64,000 nucleotides of DNA from JAJRVM01 sp963700515 (lineage in GTDB: Bacteria; Planctomycetota; Planctomycetia; Pirellulales; Pirellulaceae). The translations under genes were made by a program, and so were the position numbers. Shown here piece by piece: positions 9,965-18,849 of this stretch. Below the pieces are notes generated by a model. That model saw only the letters and a program-made list of their open reading frames with translations, was not told the origin of the DNA and searched no databases. Every line of letters begins with the position of its first letter. The stretch's first letter is position 1. The stretch is taken from positions 62,001-126,000 of the forward strand of contig CAVOXY010000014.1 in assembly GCA_963700515.1 (NCBI GenBank), written 5' to 3'.

Positions 9965-11169
9965 ATGACGCAACCCGCTCGGGAAATGTTGGTTTCCAGC
10001 GTGTCAGCTGCTACGAGCCTCATCCACGACGAGCCTGGAGCTCCCCCCTTGTATTTGAAGAACACTTCTTCACAACCGATTTACCGACAGGCAATTCGAG
10101 CGGCTCTGCTCGGCTTGGTCGTAAATGTCGGCTTGGGGCTGGTCAAGCTGGTGGGCGGTATCCTGGGCAACTCCTTCGCCCTCATTTCGGATGCCATCAA
10201 TTCGTTGGGGGACAGCCTCACCTCCACTGTCGTCGTGGTCGCGCTCCACTTCGCCCAGAAGCCGGGGGATGCGCGAGCATCCTTACGGTCATACGCGGGC
10301 CGAGGCCGTGGCGGCGTCGAGCGTGGCCATGCTCGTCATCCTGTCGGCCCTCTACGTCGGCTGGGAAGCGATCGGGCGGATTGGTCAGACGCACGACATT
10401 CCCCCCTTCTGGACATTGTGGATTGCGGGTGCCAACGTGATCATCAAGGAGTCCTTGTACCGTTATAAGGTCGGTGTGGGCCGCCGCACCGGTTCGATTG
10501 CCGTCATTGCCAACGCGTGGGATCATCGCGCCGATGCACTCTGTTCGGCGGCAGTGCTGGTCGGCTTGGGCATCGTGCGTTGGGGGGGGCCGCAGTACTG
10601 CGTGGGCGGATGAAGCCGCGGCCATATTCGTGGTCGCTGCCATTCTCTTTACCGGCGTCGACCTGTATCGCCGCTGTGCCAGTGAACTGATGGATGTGCA
10701 GGCCGAAGACGTGCTGATCGACGAGATCCGCCGGGCAGCAGAAGAAGTGGAAGGCGTGGCGGCGGTCGAGAAACTGTGGGTCCGCAAGACGGGTTTGGAA
10801 TACCTGGCCGACATCCATGTCGAAGTCGATGCGCAGATGACGGTCGAGGATGGTCATCGTATCGCTCACCTGGTCAAGGACAAGCTGCTGAGCCACTTCG
10901 CTCCGCTGCGCGACGTCCTAGTCCATCTCGAGCCTTCTCCCAACGGGCATCGGGCCGTGACGCAACGAGCTGGAGCGACGGGCGATGGAGTGGTCCCCGT
11001 CCCACGGGCGATCAAGACGGGCGCACTGCGTCGATGTCTTCATGAGTGGGGCGTCACACTCAACGACGGCGACACTCCACGGACTGACACTCCACTGCTA
11101 TCACTCCACTACTCCACTAACATCCACAAGACACCGCGAGGCGTCCCCGCTGGGGAACGCCTCGCGTGA
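9965..11169 (+). CDS. Cation diffusion facilitator (CDF) metal exporter (frameshifted)
   Basis: The product has the CDF order: six membrane helices, the conserved HPYGHTRAEAVAA after helix 2, and a cytoplasmic C-terminal domain (VEGVAAVEKLWVRKTGLEYLADIHVEVD...HRIAHLVKDKL). The transport-site pairs read N-SLG-D in helix 2 (SDAINSLGDS) and D-HRA-D in helix 5 (NAWDHRADALCS). Zinc exporters usually carry H or D at the first position of the helix-2 pair, so Asn there is unusual and has been associated with manganese exporters. Frameshifts occur at a five-G run (10264-10268) and an eight-G run (10582-10589); dropping one G from each restores the frame. The last 60 residues after HLEPSPNG are probably read-through beyond the natural end. 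Confidence 0.85.
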
Positions 11170-11188
11170 AATCTTTCCAGTCTCGGGT

Positions 11189-12367
11189 CTACATGTCGAC
11201 CCACGCACCTTGCTTGAGTGAGCTCTGGACGGCGGCCGCGATGAAAGCGATGCCCATCCGCCCGTCTTCGACGTTCGCGTACTTGCTTCCGTCACAACTG
11301 AACGGCTTGCCTTCCTCATAGGCACGGACGTCCACTTCGAAGCAGCGGTGCAGTCGAGCAAATGCGTCGTGGAACGCTTCCGGATGCCCGGACGGGATCG
11401 TCGGCTCGGCCATCAGATCGGCCGGCAGGTCTCCCAGGAAGCCATCGTTGGGTGCAATGGCAGCGCGGTAATAAGTCCGTTGCGGCTGATCGGGCAGCAA
11501 CACGCGTCACTTCTTCCGGATACTCCTGCCGCCACTGCAGCGACCCCTTCGTGCCGTTGACCTCGATCCCCAGATCATTCTTGTGGCCAATGGCGATCTG
11601 CGAAGCACGCACCAGCGCTCGGCCACCGTTACTCAACTGACAGTACGTCGTGAAATGGTCGTCCAACTGGCGTCCCGCCACGAACGTTTCGAGGTGCCCC
11701 TGCACCTTGCTGATCTCCAAGCCCGTGATGTACCGCAGGTGCATCAGCGCGTGGGTACCGATGTCACCGCCACAGCAACTCGCACCCGCCTTCTTGGGAT
11801 CGACGCGCCACTCCGCCTGCATCACGCCCTGGTCTTCCGTGCGTCCGGCCAGCCACCCTTGAATGTAGTACGCGTCCACCCAGCGCACGTCGCCAATCAA
11901 GCCACTGGTCACGATGAATCGCGCGAAATCGCGTGGTCCAGTGACCCAGGTACGTGTGGGCTACTCCGAAGGGGATCTTGGCCTCCTTGACCGCCTTCAC
12001 CAACTGGTCCGACTCTTCCAGCGTGACGGTCAACGGCTTCTCGCAGAAGACCGGAATCCCGGCCTTGATGCACTTCATCGCGGGATCGAAGTGGACGTGG
12101 TTGGGAGTGACGATCAGGGCGTAGTCAATCCTCTCACCCACCGGCTTCTTCGTCTCCTCGCGCGATCATTTCGTCATAGCTGCGATACCCCTTAATCGGG
12201 TACGCCCAGGCCTCCGCTTCCTTCAACGCCACGGCCGGATCCGGATGCAGCGCCGCGGCCGTCACGCGCCGTGTGCCATCGAAAAAGATCGCTCGCTGAT
12301 GAGGCTGCACGATGAACGCGCCGCCACCACCTCCGATCAAGCCAACATTCAGTGGTCGTTGTGGCAT
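11189..12367 (-). CDS. Gfo/Idh/MocA-family oxidoreductase (frameshifted)
   Basis: AAGGAG precedes the ATG at 12367. The N-terminus carries the dinucleotide-binding motif GLIGGGGGAF, then VTPNHVHF and the canonical catalytic motif VFCEKPLTVT, followed by the C-terminal substrate domain (DVRWVDAYYIQGWLAG, DIGTHALMHLRYITG, GTKGSLQWRQE, HPEAFHDAFARLH). Family members oxidise or epimerise sugars with NAD(P). Three single-base breaks (near 12150, 11928 and 11503) split it into four frames. Restored length is about 392 residues, normal for the family. It has no leader peptide, so it should be cytoplasmic, unlike the exported relative at 17133-18485. Confidence 0.85.
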
Positions 12368-12731
12368 CTGCTTCTCCTTTTAATCATGTGAGGCTGACGA
12401 GATTGAGCCTCGAACCAACGCGTCCGACCGCTTTGCTACGGCCACCCACGCTCGCTCGGGGCACAGCGACGGTCGGATGAGTACCCGGGGTTTTTCTAAG
12501 CTCTTTAACGTACCGGCGCTCCACCACCGCGTCAATCTCCCCAGGCAATGCCGCGCGACAGCGTGCAGTAGCGGAAAGATGGCTGAGCGCAGGCTTCGGC
12601 GACCGGCAACCCGCATCTCGCCGCGGCTCTTAGCCCGCTGTTGGCTGAACCGAACGCGGGTCAGCTCCGCAGCTGGCATCCACGGTCGCGCCGCGGATGC
12701 TGACGCTGGGGCGACTGCATGAAATCTCCCG
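12368..12731. other. Intergenic region, no gene recognised
   Basis: This is the upstream region of the Gfo/Idh/MocA gene. No gene was identified; the hairpin cluster described next begins at its far end. Confidence 0.5.
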
Positions 12732-12953
12732 CGACCCCAACGGGGTCGGACAAAATGCGGTATCCCAAAACGCGGCCGCGTCAAACTCGATCCATCAATT
12801 CGGCGGATGTACGTGACACCACGTGCGACGACGGGGCAACGTCGGTCCTGTCGCATCCCTTCAGGATGCCCCCTCCCTTCTCCATCGTGTCCCCAGGGTG
12901 CGCCGCGAAGCGCGGTCGACCCTTGGGCTGGGTTGTGCCACCGCGTTGCGGTG
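12732..12953. repeat. Cluster of small perfect hairpins
   Basis: Four short perfect hairpins follow one another: CGACCCC/GGGGTCG with loop AAC (12732-12748), GCATCC/GGATGC with loop CTTCA (12853-12869), CCGCG/CGCGG with loop AAG (12903-12915, itself enclosed by CCCAGGGT and ACCCTTGGG arms) and CACCGC/GCGGTG with loop GTT (12939-12953). The cluster sits immediately downstream of the ThuA-like gene and looks like a mosaic palindromic repeat rather than coding DNA. Confidence 0.6.
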
Positions 12954-12971
12954 AAGAGACGCGTGATTCGC

Positions 12972-13847
12972 TCAGAATGACATCTTGCTGGCGTCCGGCG
13001 TGACCTGCGCGATGTTGCCGGGCACCTCGGCCTTGGCAATCCCCGTCACCCAGTTCAGCGCTCCGACGATGATCTGTTCAAACAGCGGATTGGTCCACAC
13101 GTCTTCGCGGTGTCCCAACGACGTGTAGAAAACGTGGCCTTGCCCGTGCTGGCGGGCCCAGGTGGCGGGGAACGGCGGACGTTGATAGGCCTGGCCCTGC
13201 ATGCCTTTGGTTTCGTTCACCAGCAACACGTGCATGTCCGGTGCAAAATTCTTCAAAGCATACCATTCCTCCAATAGATCAAACCCATCGCCCAGTCCTT
13301 TCAGGCCGGGAAATTTCGCGTCAGCAACGGTCATGCGCGCCTTCTGCTGATCGCCGTGAGTGACGAATTCGCCTCCCACCATCTTGATGTACGGGTCGAC
13401 CTCTTTGCCTCCCCGAAAACTATCCGTGGCGGCATGGATCCCCAAGAACCCCTTGCCACCATGGACGGCATCCAGCAGCGCCTGTTTGCCGGCTGGGCTC
13501 ATGGCGGGAGAACCATCCTCCGGGCCGACGGTGGTCAGGTCACCCGAGGTGTAAAAGACGTAGCCGTCATACTTCTCATGCTCTCCGTCAAAGATCGTGC
13601 CGTCCTTACTGGGCGTAACATCAAAACCATGCTTCTTGCCGATCTCGACCAGGATTTTTTCCGAGAAGGCCAGTTCCCCCTTGGGACGCTGAACAACCGA
13701 GTGCTGAAACCCTGACGATTTGGTGAAATAGAGAATCTGCTTCGGTTTGGTATCGGCGGCCTGTAACGGTCCCGCCAGCGCGGCGGCACACAGCGCCGCA
13801 CCACCCATCTGCAACGCTTCACGACGTGAGAACTTGTGCTGGTTCAT
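12972..13847 (-). CDS. Exported ThuA-like domain protein
   Basis: The N-terminus (SRREALQMGGAALCAAALAG, cleavage near AAD) is a Tat-like or lipobox-free export signal. The mature part matches the trehalose-utilisation ThuA-like fold, related to class I glutamine amidotransferases: ILYFTKSSGFQHSV at its start, then YDGYVFYTSGDLT, GKGFLGIHAATDSF, VGGEFVTHGDQQ and WARQHGQGHVFYTSLGHREDVW. The 291 residues suit a single ThuA domain without the membrane or heme modules found in larger homologues. ThuA-like proteins accompany sugar oxidoreductases in planctomycetes, consistent with the neighbouring Gfo/Idh/MocA gene. The enzymatic role is not established. Confidence 0.85.
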   Translation of the reverse strand: MNQHKFSRREALQMGGAALCAAALAGPLQAADTKPKQILYFTKSSGFQHSVVQRPKGELAFSEKILVEIGKKHGFDVTPSKDGTIFDGEHEKYDGYVFYTSGDLTTVGPEDGSPAMSPAGKQALLDAVHGGKGFLGIHAATDSFRGGKEVDPYIKMVGGEFVTHGDQQKARMTVADAKFPGLKGLGDGFDLLEEWYALKNFAPDMHVLLVNETKGMQGQAYQRPPFPATWARQHGQGHVFYTSLGHREDVWTNPLFEQIIVGALNWVTGIAKAEVPGNIAQVTPDASKMSF

Positions 13848-14507
13848 GCTGAGTCTCCTCGAGATAGAGTGTTATTGGGGGTCGAATATGCGCGTCTTGG
13901 TGGCTGCGGCATCGTGCCGTAGCGCTGCGGCGGGCGCGTCGCCGCCACGGCTGGCTGTAGCCACTGACCGCGCCAGCTGGGCAGGTCGCGCAAAAAAGCG
14001 GGGACACGACAGGATGCGTGACGGATCTTTCAAACCTCCCAATAGGTTGTTGCCACGGACCATGGTACCCTTGGTCGGGGTGAGCTGCCGGTCGGGGTGA
14101 GATCTGCGGGTGAGTCAGTTGCCGCGGTCGTTGCGCTTGGGCGATCCGACTGCCCGCACCCTCACGACGGGGCCGCCAACCCCACCAGTTTACCCTACCG
14201 GCTTGCGGCTGTCAGCAAGCGTGGCGACGCTTGCCAGAGCGTGGAAGACGAAGGGAAACGTTTTCCAGCTGCGCCGATCTTCCGGCGACGGTAGCCGCGT
14301 CGTTCCGCTCGGCAGGACGTCGGACAGCGGAGACGGGCATCGCCACACGAGCAATCGCCCCGGCTCTGGGTTTACATCGCTTCCAGAATGGACGTATACT
14401 CCCAGTTAGCGCTCGTGGCAATGTCCTGCTTGTGATAGACGCTTTCGTTTGACACTCAACAACCAGGCTCTCGCCTTTAATTGATTAATGGATGAAAGGT
14501 AGCCACC
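13848..14507. other. Divergent intergenic region with dispersed element C
   Basis: No gene was found. The region separates the ThuA-like gene from the isomerase at 14508. It contains element C (13885-13966) and otherwise unstructured DNA. Confidence 0.5.
13885..13966 (+). repeat. Dispersed element C, copy 1
   Basis: About 80 bases beginning with AATATGCG and containing TGGCTGCGGCATC, GCGCTGCG and GCCAC blocks match the reverse complement of 35432-35512 block by block. The two copies are diverged but collinear, so they are members of one dispersed family. Confidence 0.55.
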
Positions 14508-15371
14508 ATGATCGAGTTAGGGTTTCATACGGATAACTGGCGTCCCTTGAGCATGAGCTTTGAAGCTTCGGTGGAAAAAGGTCTGGAGCTGGGTCTGAAA
14601 CATGTCGAGTTTGCCGCCATTCATGGCCAGAACTTCATTCAAGCGATGGGTTACGATCCAGGCATCTCACTGCAATCCAATGCGAAAGCGATCAAGCGAT
14701 ACCTGGATGCCAAAGGGATGAAAGTCTCGCAAATCGATGGGGCCTATCCACTGATGGGCCCGAACGGATCGACGTATGGCGTGCAGTACGTACAGCAGGC
14801 CATTCGTTTCGCCGCGGACCTGGAATGTCCCAGCGTCGATACCACGGACGGTGCCTTTGAGATTGAAGGACTGTCACGCGAAGAGGTGTTTCGTATCACT
14901 TGCGATAATTATCGCCAGTGCCTCTCTTGGGCCGAAGATTATGGTGTCATGATCGCTATCGAGCCGCATGGTCCGTACACCAACGACGGCGACTTCATGC
15001 AGCGATTGTTTGACTATTTTGACTCCGAATATCTGAGGTTCAACCACGATACGGGCAACAGTTTCATCGCCGGTCTCGATCCCGTCGAGTACTGCAAGCG
15101 TTTCCGCAAATACCTGATTCACGCCCACATCAAGGACGTGAGCGAGTCGCTGGCGGCGGCCGCCCGAGGCGAAGAAACGGGAATCGGCAGCTCGCAGGTC
15201 CCCATTGGGGGTGGAGTCAACGCTGAAAACATCAAGAAAGTATTTGCATTTCTGGACGAGACAAATTGGGATGGGGTTGTCTCGATTGAGTGTCACGGTT
15301 CGGACGAAAACATGAAAGCGAGTGTGGACTTCTTGCGCGGCGTGTTGAAAGGCCTGGGGCAACACGCGTAG
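14508..15371 (+). CDS. Sugar phosphate isomerase/epimerase family protein
   Basis: The 287-residue protein is a xylose-isomerase-like TIM barrel: IELGFHTDNWRPLSMSFE at the first strand, GLKHVEFAAIHGQN, VMIAIEPHGPYTND (metal-binding Glu), RFNHDTGNSFIAG, YLIHAHIKDVSE (His and Asp metal ligands) and GVVSIECHGSDEN (last ligand Glu). These ligands are complete. The family includes inosose isomerases, tagatose epimerases and 3-keto-sugar epimerases; the exact substrate cannot be told. It has no leader, so it is cytoplasmic. The stop codon TAG (15369-15371) is part of the GTAGCTGAG repeat that follows directly. The ATG follows AGGTAG. Confidence 0.88.
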   Translation: MIELGFHTDNWRPLSMSFEASVEKGLELGLKHVEFAAIHGQNFIQAMGYDPGISLQSNAKAIKRYLDAKGMKVSQIDGAYPLMGPNGSTYGVQYVQQAIRFAADLECPSVDTTDGAFEIEGLSREEVFRITCDNYRQCLSWAEDYGVMIAIEPHGPYTNDGDFMQRLFDYFDSEYLRFNHDTGNSFIAGLDPVEYCKRFRKYLIHAHIKDVSESLAAAARGEETGIGSSQVPIGGGVNAENIKKVFAFLDETNWDGVVSIECHGSDENMKASVDFLRGVLKGLGQHA

Positions 15372-15566
15372 CTGAGCCCGCCCAGGGCTCAGAGATTTGT
15401 AGCTGAGCCCGCCCAGGGCTCAGAGATTTGTAGCTGAGCCCGCCCAGGGCTCAGAGATTTGTAGCTGAGCCCGCCCAGGGCTCAGACGCGGCTGGTGACG
15501 GAAACGCACTTCGTCTGAAGCCTGGCGGCGTCAGCTACGGAGCTGAGCCCGCCCAGGGCTCAGACC
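15368..15566. repeat. GTAGCTGAG hairpin array, 31-bp period, with one hairpin B
   Basis: GTAGCTGAGCCC starts at 15368, 15399, 15430 and 15461, a 31-bp period, each with arms TGAGCCC and GGGCTCA around loop GCCCA. A hairpin B (15514-15533, CTGAAGCC, TGGC, GGCGTCAG, one mismatch) and a fifth hairpin A (15541-15562) follow. The first copy supplies the stop codon of the upstream isomerase gene. Confidence 0.9.
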
Positions 15567-15963
15567 ATGATTAGAAACTCGGTAACACTTTAGCCGTGTA
15601 CAGTGCACGGTGCCTTTGTTTTCACCAGGTAAGGCGTGCCGGGGGGTAAACAGACCGGAATAGCGAACGGTGAATGATTAACGAGGGGAAGGTGGATGAG
15701 AAAGCCAATCATCGGGGCGTTTTACTGCGGTGCAAGAACAGAAAAAGGGCGAATCACGAACCGTCAATTATTCACCGTTCACCATTCACCATTAATTATT
15801 GACTTGGGAGCCACGCATCGTACATCCGGTACCGTCAGCTCAGAAGTCTTCCTCGGTTTCTTGGCTGTCCTTACTGCCAACGGCTAAACAATTACGAAAC
15901 TCGAAGGGCCTGAAGCCTGGCGGCTACGGCTCGACACCTGTTCGTTCCACAAGGGAGGATCTC
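15567..15963. other. Intergenic region with a short heptamer run
   Basis: There is no gene. At 15771-15791 three TTCACC[AG] heptamers stand in a row, and GGTGAATGATTA at 15670 is an inverted relative. CTGAAGCCTGGCGGC (a partial hairpin B) occurs at 15911. Confidence 0.5.
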
Positions 15964-16971
15964 ATGGCTGCTGAATTGAATCGTCGCAAGTTTGTCCAAC
16001 AGTCGGTTCTGGCATCGGCAGGAGCCGCGTTGGCCATGAGCGCAGGAGGCACCGGGCAGACTACTCAAGCCGATGACACGCCGGTACAACCGGCGGCGCC
16101 GGCGGCCACGGCCGCGGCCTTGCCGCTGGGCAAGATCGGCGATTTGGAAGTCAGCCGACTGCTGCTGGGCGGCAACCTGCTGACTCACTACACGCACAGC
16201 CGCGATCTGAAATACGTCTACTCATTGGCCAAACACTATAACACGGACGAGAAGATCATCGAGACACTCGCCACGGCCGAGGAAAACGGGATCAATACGG
16301 TCGTTGTGCACAATGTGCCGGCCACGATCAAGCTGTTACAGCAGCATCGAAAGCGTGGCGGCAAGATGCAGTGGATCACTTGTACGTTTCACGCGCTATG
16401 CGACACCTTTGAGCGTTTTAGCCGTGAAATCGAAGAACTCGTCGACGCCGGCACCGACGCGCTCTACATCTCGGGGGTCGAAGCGGACGTCTTGTGCGGC
16501 TTCGGCAACAACATCGCGGCCGCCAACGCCGCCGAGCGAACGTCGCCAGCCAAACTGGATTTGATTGGTCAAGCCGTGGATCTCGTTAAGGCGCACGGCC
16601 TGCCTACCGGATTGGGTGCACATCGGATCGGGCCACTCGAAGACTGCGAGAAGGCGGGACTTCCCATCGACTTCTACTTGAAAACGTTCCACCACCACCA
16701 GTATCCCACGGCCAACCTCGAATACGACTCCAGTTTCTGTTCGGATCCGGAGCACGTAATGGAAGTCATGCAGGGGATCAAGAAACCGTGGATCGCGTAT
16801 AAAGTCATGGCGGCCGGTGCCATCCCTCCCAAAGATGCCTTCCAATATGCGTTCGACGGTGGCGCCGACTTCGTGCTGGCCGGCATGTTCGACTTCGAAG
16901 TCGCGGAAGACGCACGACTGGTGCGCGAGACGTTTGCGGCAGCCCAACGCAAACGGCCGCAGCCCGTTTAA
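15964..16971 (+). CDS. Tat-exported TIM-barrel protein of unknown function
   Basis: ATG 15964 follows GGGAGGATCTC. The leader NRRKFVQQSVLASAGAALAM carries a twin arginine. The 335-residue mature part begins LPLGKIGDLEVSRLLLGGN, the opening of aldo/keto-reductase-like barrels, and continues with ENGINTVVVHNVPATIKLL, GTDALYISGVEADVL, FYLKTFHHHQYPTANLEYDS, KPWIAYKVMAAGAIPPKDAF and GGADFVLAGMFDFEVAED. The catalytic tetrad of true aldo/keto reductases is not evident, so it may be a degenerate barrel. It precedes a Tat-exported Gfo/Idh/MocA gene, so both may act in the periplasm on the same substrate. Confidence 0.75.
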   Translation: MAAELNRRKFVQQSVLASAGAALAMSAGGTGQTTQADDTPVQPAAPAATAAALPLGKIGDLEVSRLLLGGNLLTHYTHSRDLKYVYSLAKHYNTDEKIIETLATAEENGINTVVVHNVPATIKLLQQHRKRGGKMQWITCTFHALCDTFERFSREIEELVDAGTDALYISGVEADVLCGFGNNIAAANAAERTSPAKLDLIGQAVDLVKAHGLPTGLGAHRIGPLEDCEKAGLPIDFYLKTFHHHQYPTANLEYDSSFCSDPEHVMEVMQGIKKPWIAYKVMAAGAIPPKDAFQYAFDGGADFVLAGMFDFEVAEDARLVRETFAAAQRKRPQPV

Positions 16972-17081
16972 GGCCCGCCCAACGAAGGTACCAGCAACGT
17001 CGCGACGCCGACTCGCCCCGTCACACAACAACACCTCGTGTCACGGGGTGCCCCCCCTCGTGCGTGTCGACGACGAATGGG

Positions 17082-17123
17082 AAGTAACAAGTAACAAATA
17101 GCAAGTAACAAGTAACAAGTAAC
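17082..17123 (+). repeat. AAGTAAC heptanucleotide tandem repeat
   Basis: AAGTAAC stands at 17082, 17089, 17103, 17110 and 17117, with a degenerate unit (AAATAGC) at 17096. It ends 9 bases before the start codon of the next gene and occupies the place where a ribosome site would lie. Confidence 0.9.
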
Positions 17124-17132
17124 AAATCGCCC

Positions 17133-18485
17133 ATGAGACGTCGCGACTTCATCAAAACGACTGCGGTAGCCGCTTCCAGCGTGGTCGTACCGCTGGTTCA
17201 CGTATCTACGGCCGCCGCCGCTTTGGCAGAGGAGCCGACCGCACCTTCTTCCGGCGACCACGACTCCGAACTCCAGCTGGGAATGATTGGAGTCGGTTAT
17301 CAGGGGCGGGTCTTGCTCAACGCTGTCCGGCAGATTCCCCACGTCCGCTTTCGGGCCCTGTGTGATATTTGGGATTACGCGCGGAATTTCGGCCAGAAAT
17401 ACTTGGAGCGATACAAGCAGGAGGTTACGACTTACACCGATTTTCGGGAAATGCTCGACACGGAGAAATCGCTCGACGCGGTGCTGATCGCAACGCCCGA
17501 TTTTGCGCACGCCGAGCAAGTGGTGGGATGTCTCGAAAGCGGTTTGCACGTGTACTGCGAACCGATGCTGGCGCATACGCTGGACGCCACCCGTGCCATC
17601 GTGCAAGCTGCCAAGCGGACCGGAAAACTGCTGCAAGTTGGCTACCAGCGGCGCAGCAACACTCGCTATCGCCACGTTTACGAACGCCTCATGCGGGAGG
17701 CCCATCTGCCAGGCACTTTGACCAGCGTGCAGACACAGTGGGCCCAAGAGGCAGCCGATCTGCGCGGCTGGCCCAAGCGATTCGTCATGGAGGAGAAAGT
17801 GCTGCAGCAGTTCGGTTATGAAGACATGAGCCAGTTTCGCAACTGGATGTGGTATCCGAAATACTGCAGTGGACCGTTTTGCGCCTTCGTCGGCCAGCAG
17901 TTGGATGTCTGCAACTGGTTTCTCAACGCGGCACCCCAGGCAGTGCTCGCCAGTGGCGGCAATGATTTCTTTCCGGATCGCCCCAACCTCGATACCGTCC
18001 TGTCGATCTACGAGTATCCCGGGCCAAAAGGGACGTTGCGTGCAGCGTGCAATATGCTGACCACTACGAGTGCCGACGGGATGCGGCAGTACGAACGACT
18101 GCAAGGAACGGAAGGTTCGCTGCAGATCTCCGAGAACTCACGCTGGACTCGAATCGGCCGGGAAATGGGGGCCAGTGACTGGGACCCGTGGGTACGCAAG
18201 CACTATCTCGTGAAACCCGAGGCCGAAGTCGCGGCGGACGCTACGGAGGATGAGATTGAGGTGCGCGTGAGCGGTGACGTCGAATTGTATCAGTTGCCCA
18301 CCCTGCAGACCGAGGCCAGCTGCGCTCCTCATTTGGCCAATTTCTTCGCTGCCGTACGAGGTCAACAAGAGCTGCGCTGCCCGGCCGACGTGGCCTGGAT
18401 CAGTCAGGTCGCCGCGTTCAAGGGACTGCAAGCCGTACAGCAGCGCAAGACACTCTCGCTCACCCCCGACGACTACGCACTGTAA
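17133..18485 (+). CDS. Tat-exported Gfo/Idh/MocA-family protein lacking the EKP lysine
   Basis: The leader MRRRDFIKTTAVAASSVVVP has a twin-arginine motif. The Rossmann motif is LGMIGVGYQGRVLL, followed by VLIATPDFAHAEQVV and then VYCEPMLAHTLDATRAIV. In the family this last site reads CEKP, with the lysine taking part in catalysis; here the codons give CEPM, so the lysine is missing. The C-terminal domain (KRFVMEEKVLQQFGYEDMSQFRNWMWYPKYCSGPFCAF) is typical of planctomycete exported members, which have uncertain cofactor use outside the cytoplasm. The 450 residues are a normal length. No ribosome site is visible because heptamer repeats abut the ATG. Confidence 0.85.
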   Translation: MRRRDFIKTTAVAASSVVVPLVHVSTAAAALAEEPTAPSSGDHDSELQLGMIGVGYQGRVLLNAVRQIPHVRFRALCDIWDYARNFGQKYLERYKQEVTTYTDFREMLDTEKSLDAVLIATPDFAHAEQVVGCLESGLHVYCEPMLAHTLDATRAIVQAAKRTGKLLQVGYQRRSNTRYRHVYERLMREAHLPGTLTSVQTQWAQEAADLRGWPKRFVMEEKVLQQFGYEDMSQFRNWMWYPKYCSGPFCAFVGQQLDVCNWFLNAAPQAVLASGGNDFFPDRPNLDTVLSIYEYPGPKGTLRAACNMLTTTSADGMRQYERLQGTEGSLQISENSRWTRIGREMGASDWDPWVRKHYLVKPEAEVAADATEDEIEVRVSGDVELYQLPTLQTEASCAPHLANFFAAVRGQQELRCPADVAWISQVAAFKGLQAVQQRKTLSLTPDDYAL

Positions 18486-18800
18486 CGCGACGCAGTAGTG
18501 TCCGCCGTGCCTCGTTGATCTTGTGGGATTCTGGATAGCGTCCTGTTGATTTCCCAACACGACTCGCGACCATAACCTAACTCCGCCGTCGTCGAGGAGT
18601 GGAGGGGTGGAGGAGGTGGAGGGGTGGGGAAACCTCCCAACGAACGAGACCTAACATGGATCGACCAAATATATCTTCGTGGCTATCACTCACTTCTCCA
18701 CCACTCCAGAATCACGCGGACAACGGTAGAACCTTGTCAATTCTCACCAGCAGAGCTGGTGGATTAGCTCGGATTTAGAATGCGGAATCGAGCATAACAC
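18486..18800. other. Intergenic region, no gene recognised
   Basis: A purine-rich stretch (GGAGGGGTGGAGG-like, about 18597-18628) and AT-richer DNA precede the heptamer array. No gene was found. Confidence 0.5.
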
Positions 18801-18849
18801 AATGACCAATGACCAATGACCAATGACCAATGACCAATGACCAATAACC
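18801..18849 (+). repeat. AATGACC heptanucleotide tandem repeat overlapping a start codon
   Basis: Units start at 18801, 18808, 18815, 18822, 18829 and 18836, with a variant (AATAACC) at 18843. The ATG of the ApbE gene (18837) is inside the sixth unit. The same heptamer in reverse orientation is found at 41554-41590. Confidence 0.92.

Noticed and set aside
16968..18104. Minus-strand open frame of 378 codons
   Set aside because: It is antisense to the exported Gfo/Idh/MocA gene and runs into the heptamer repeats.
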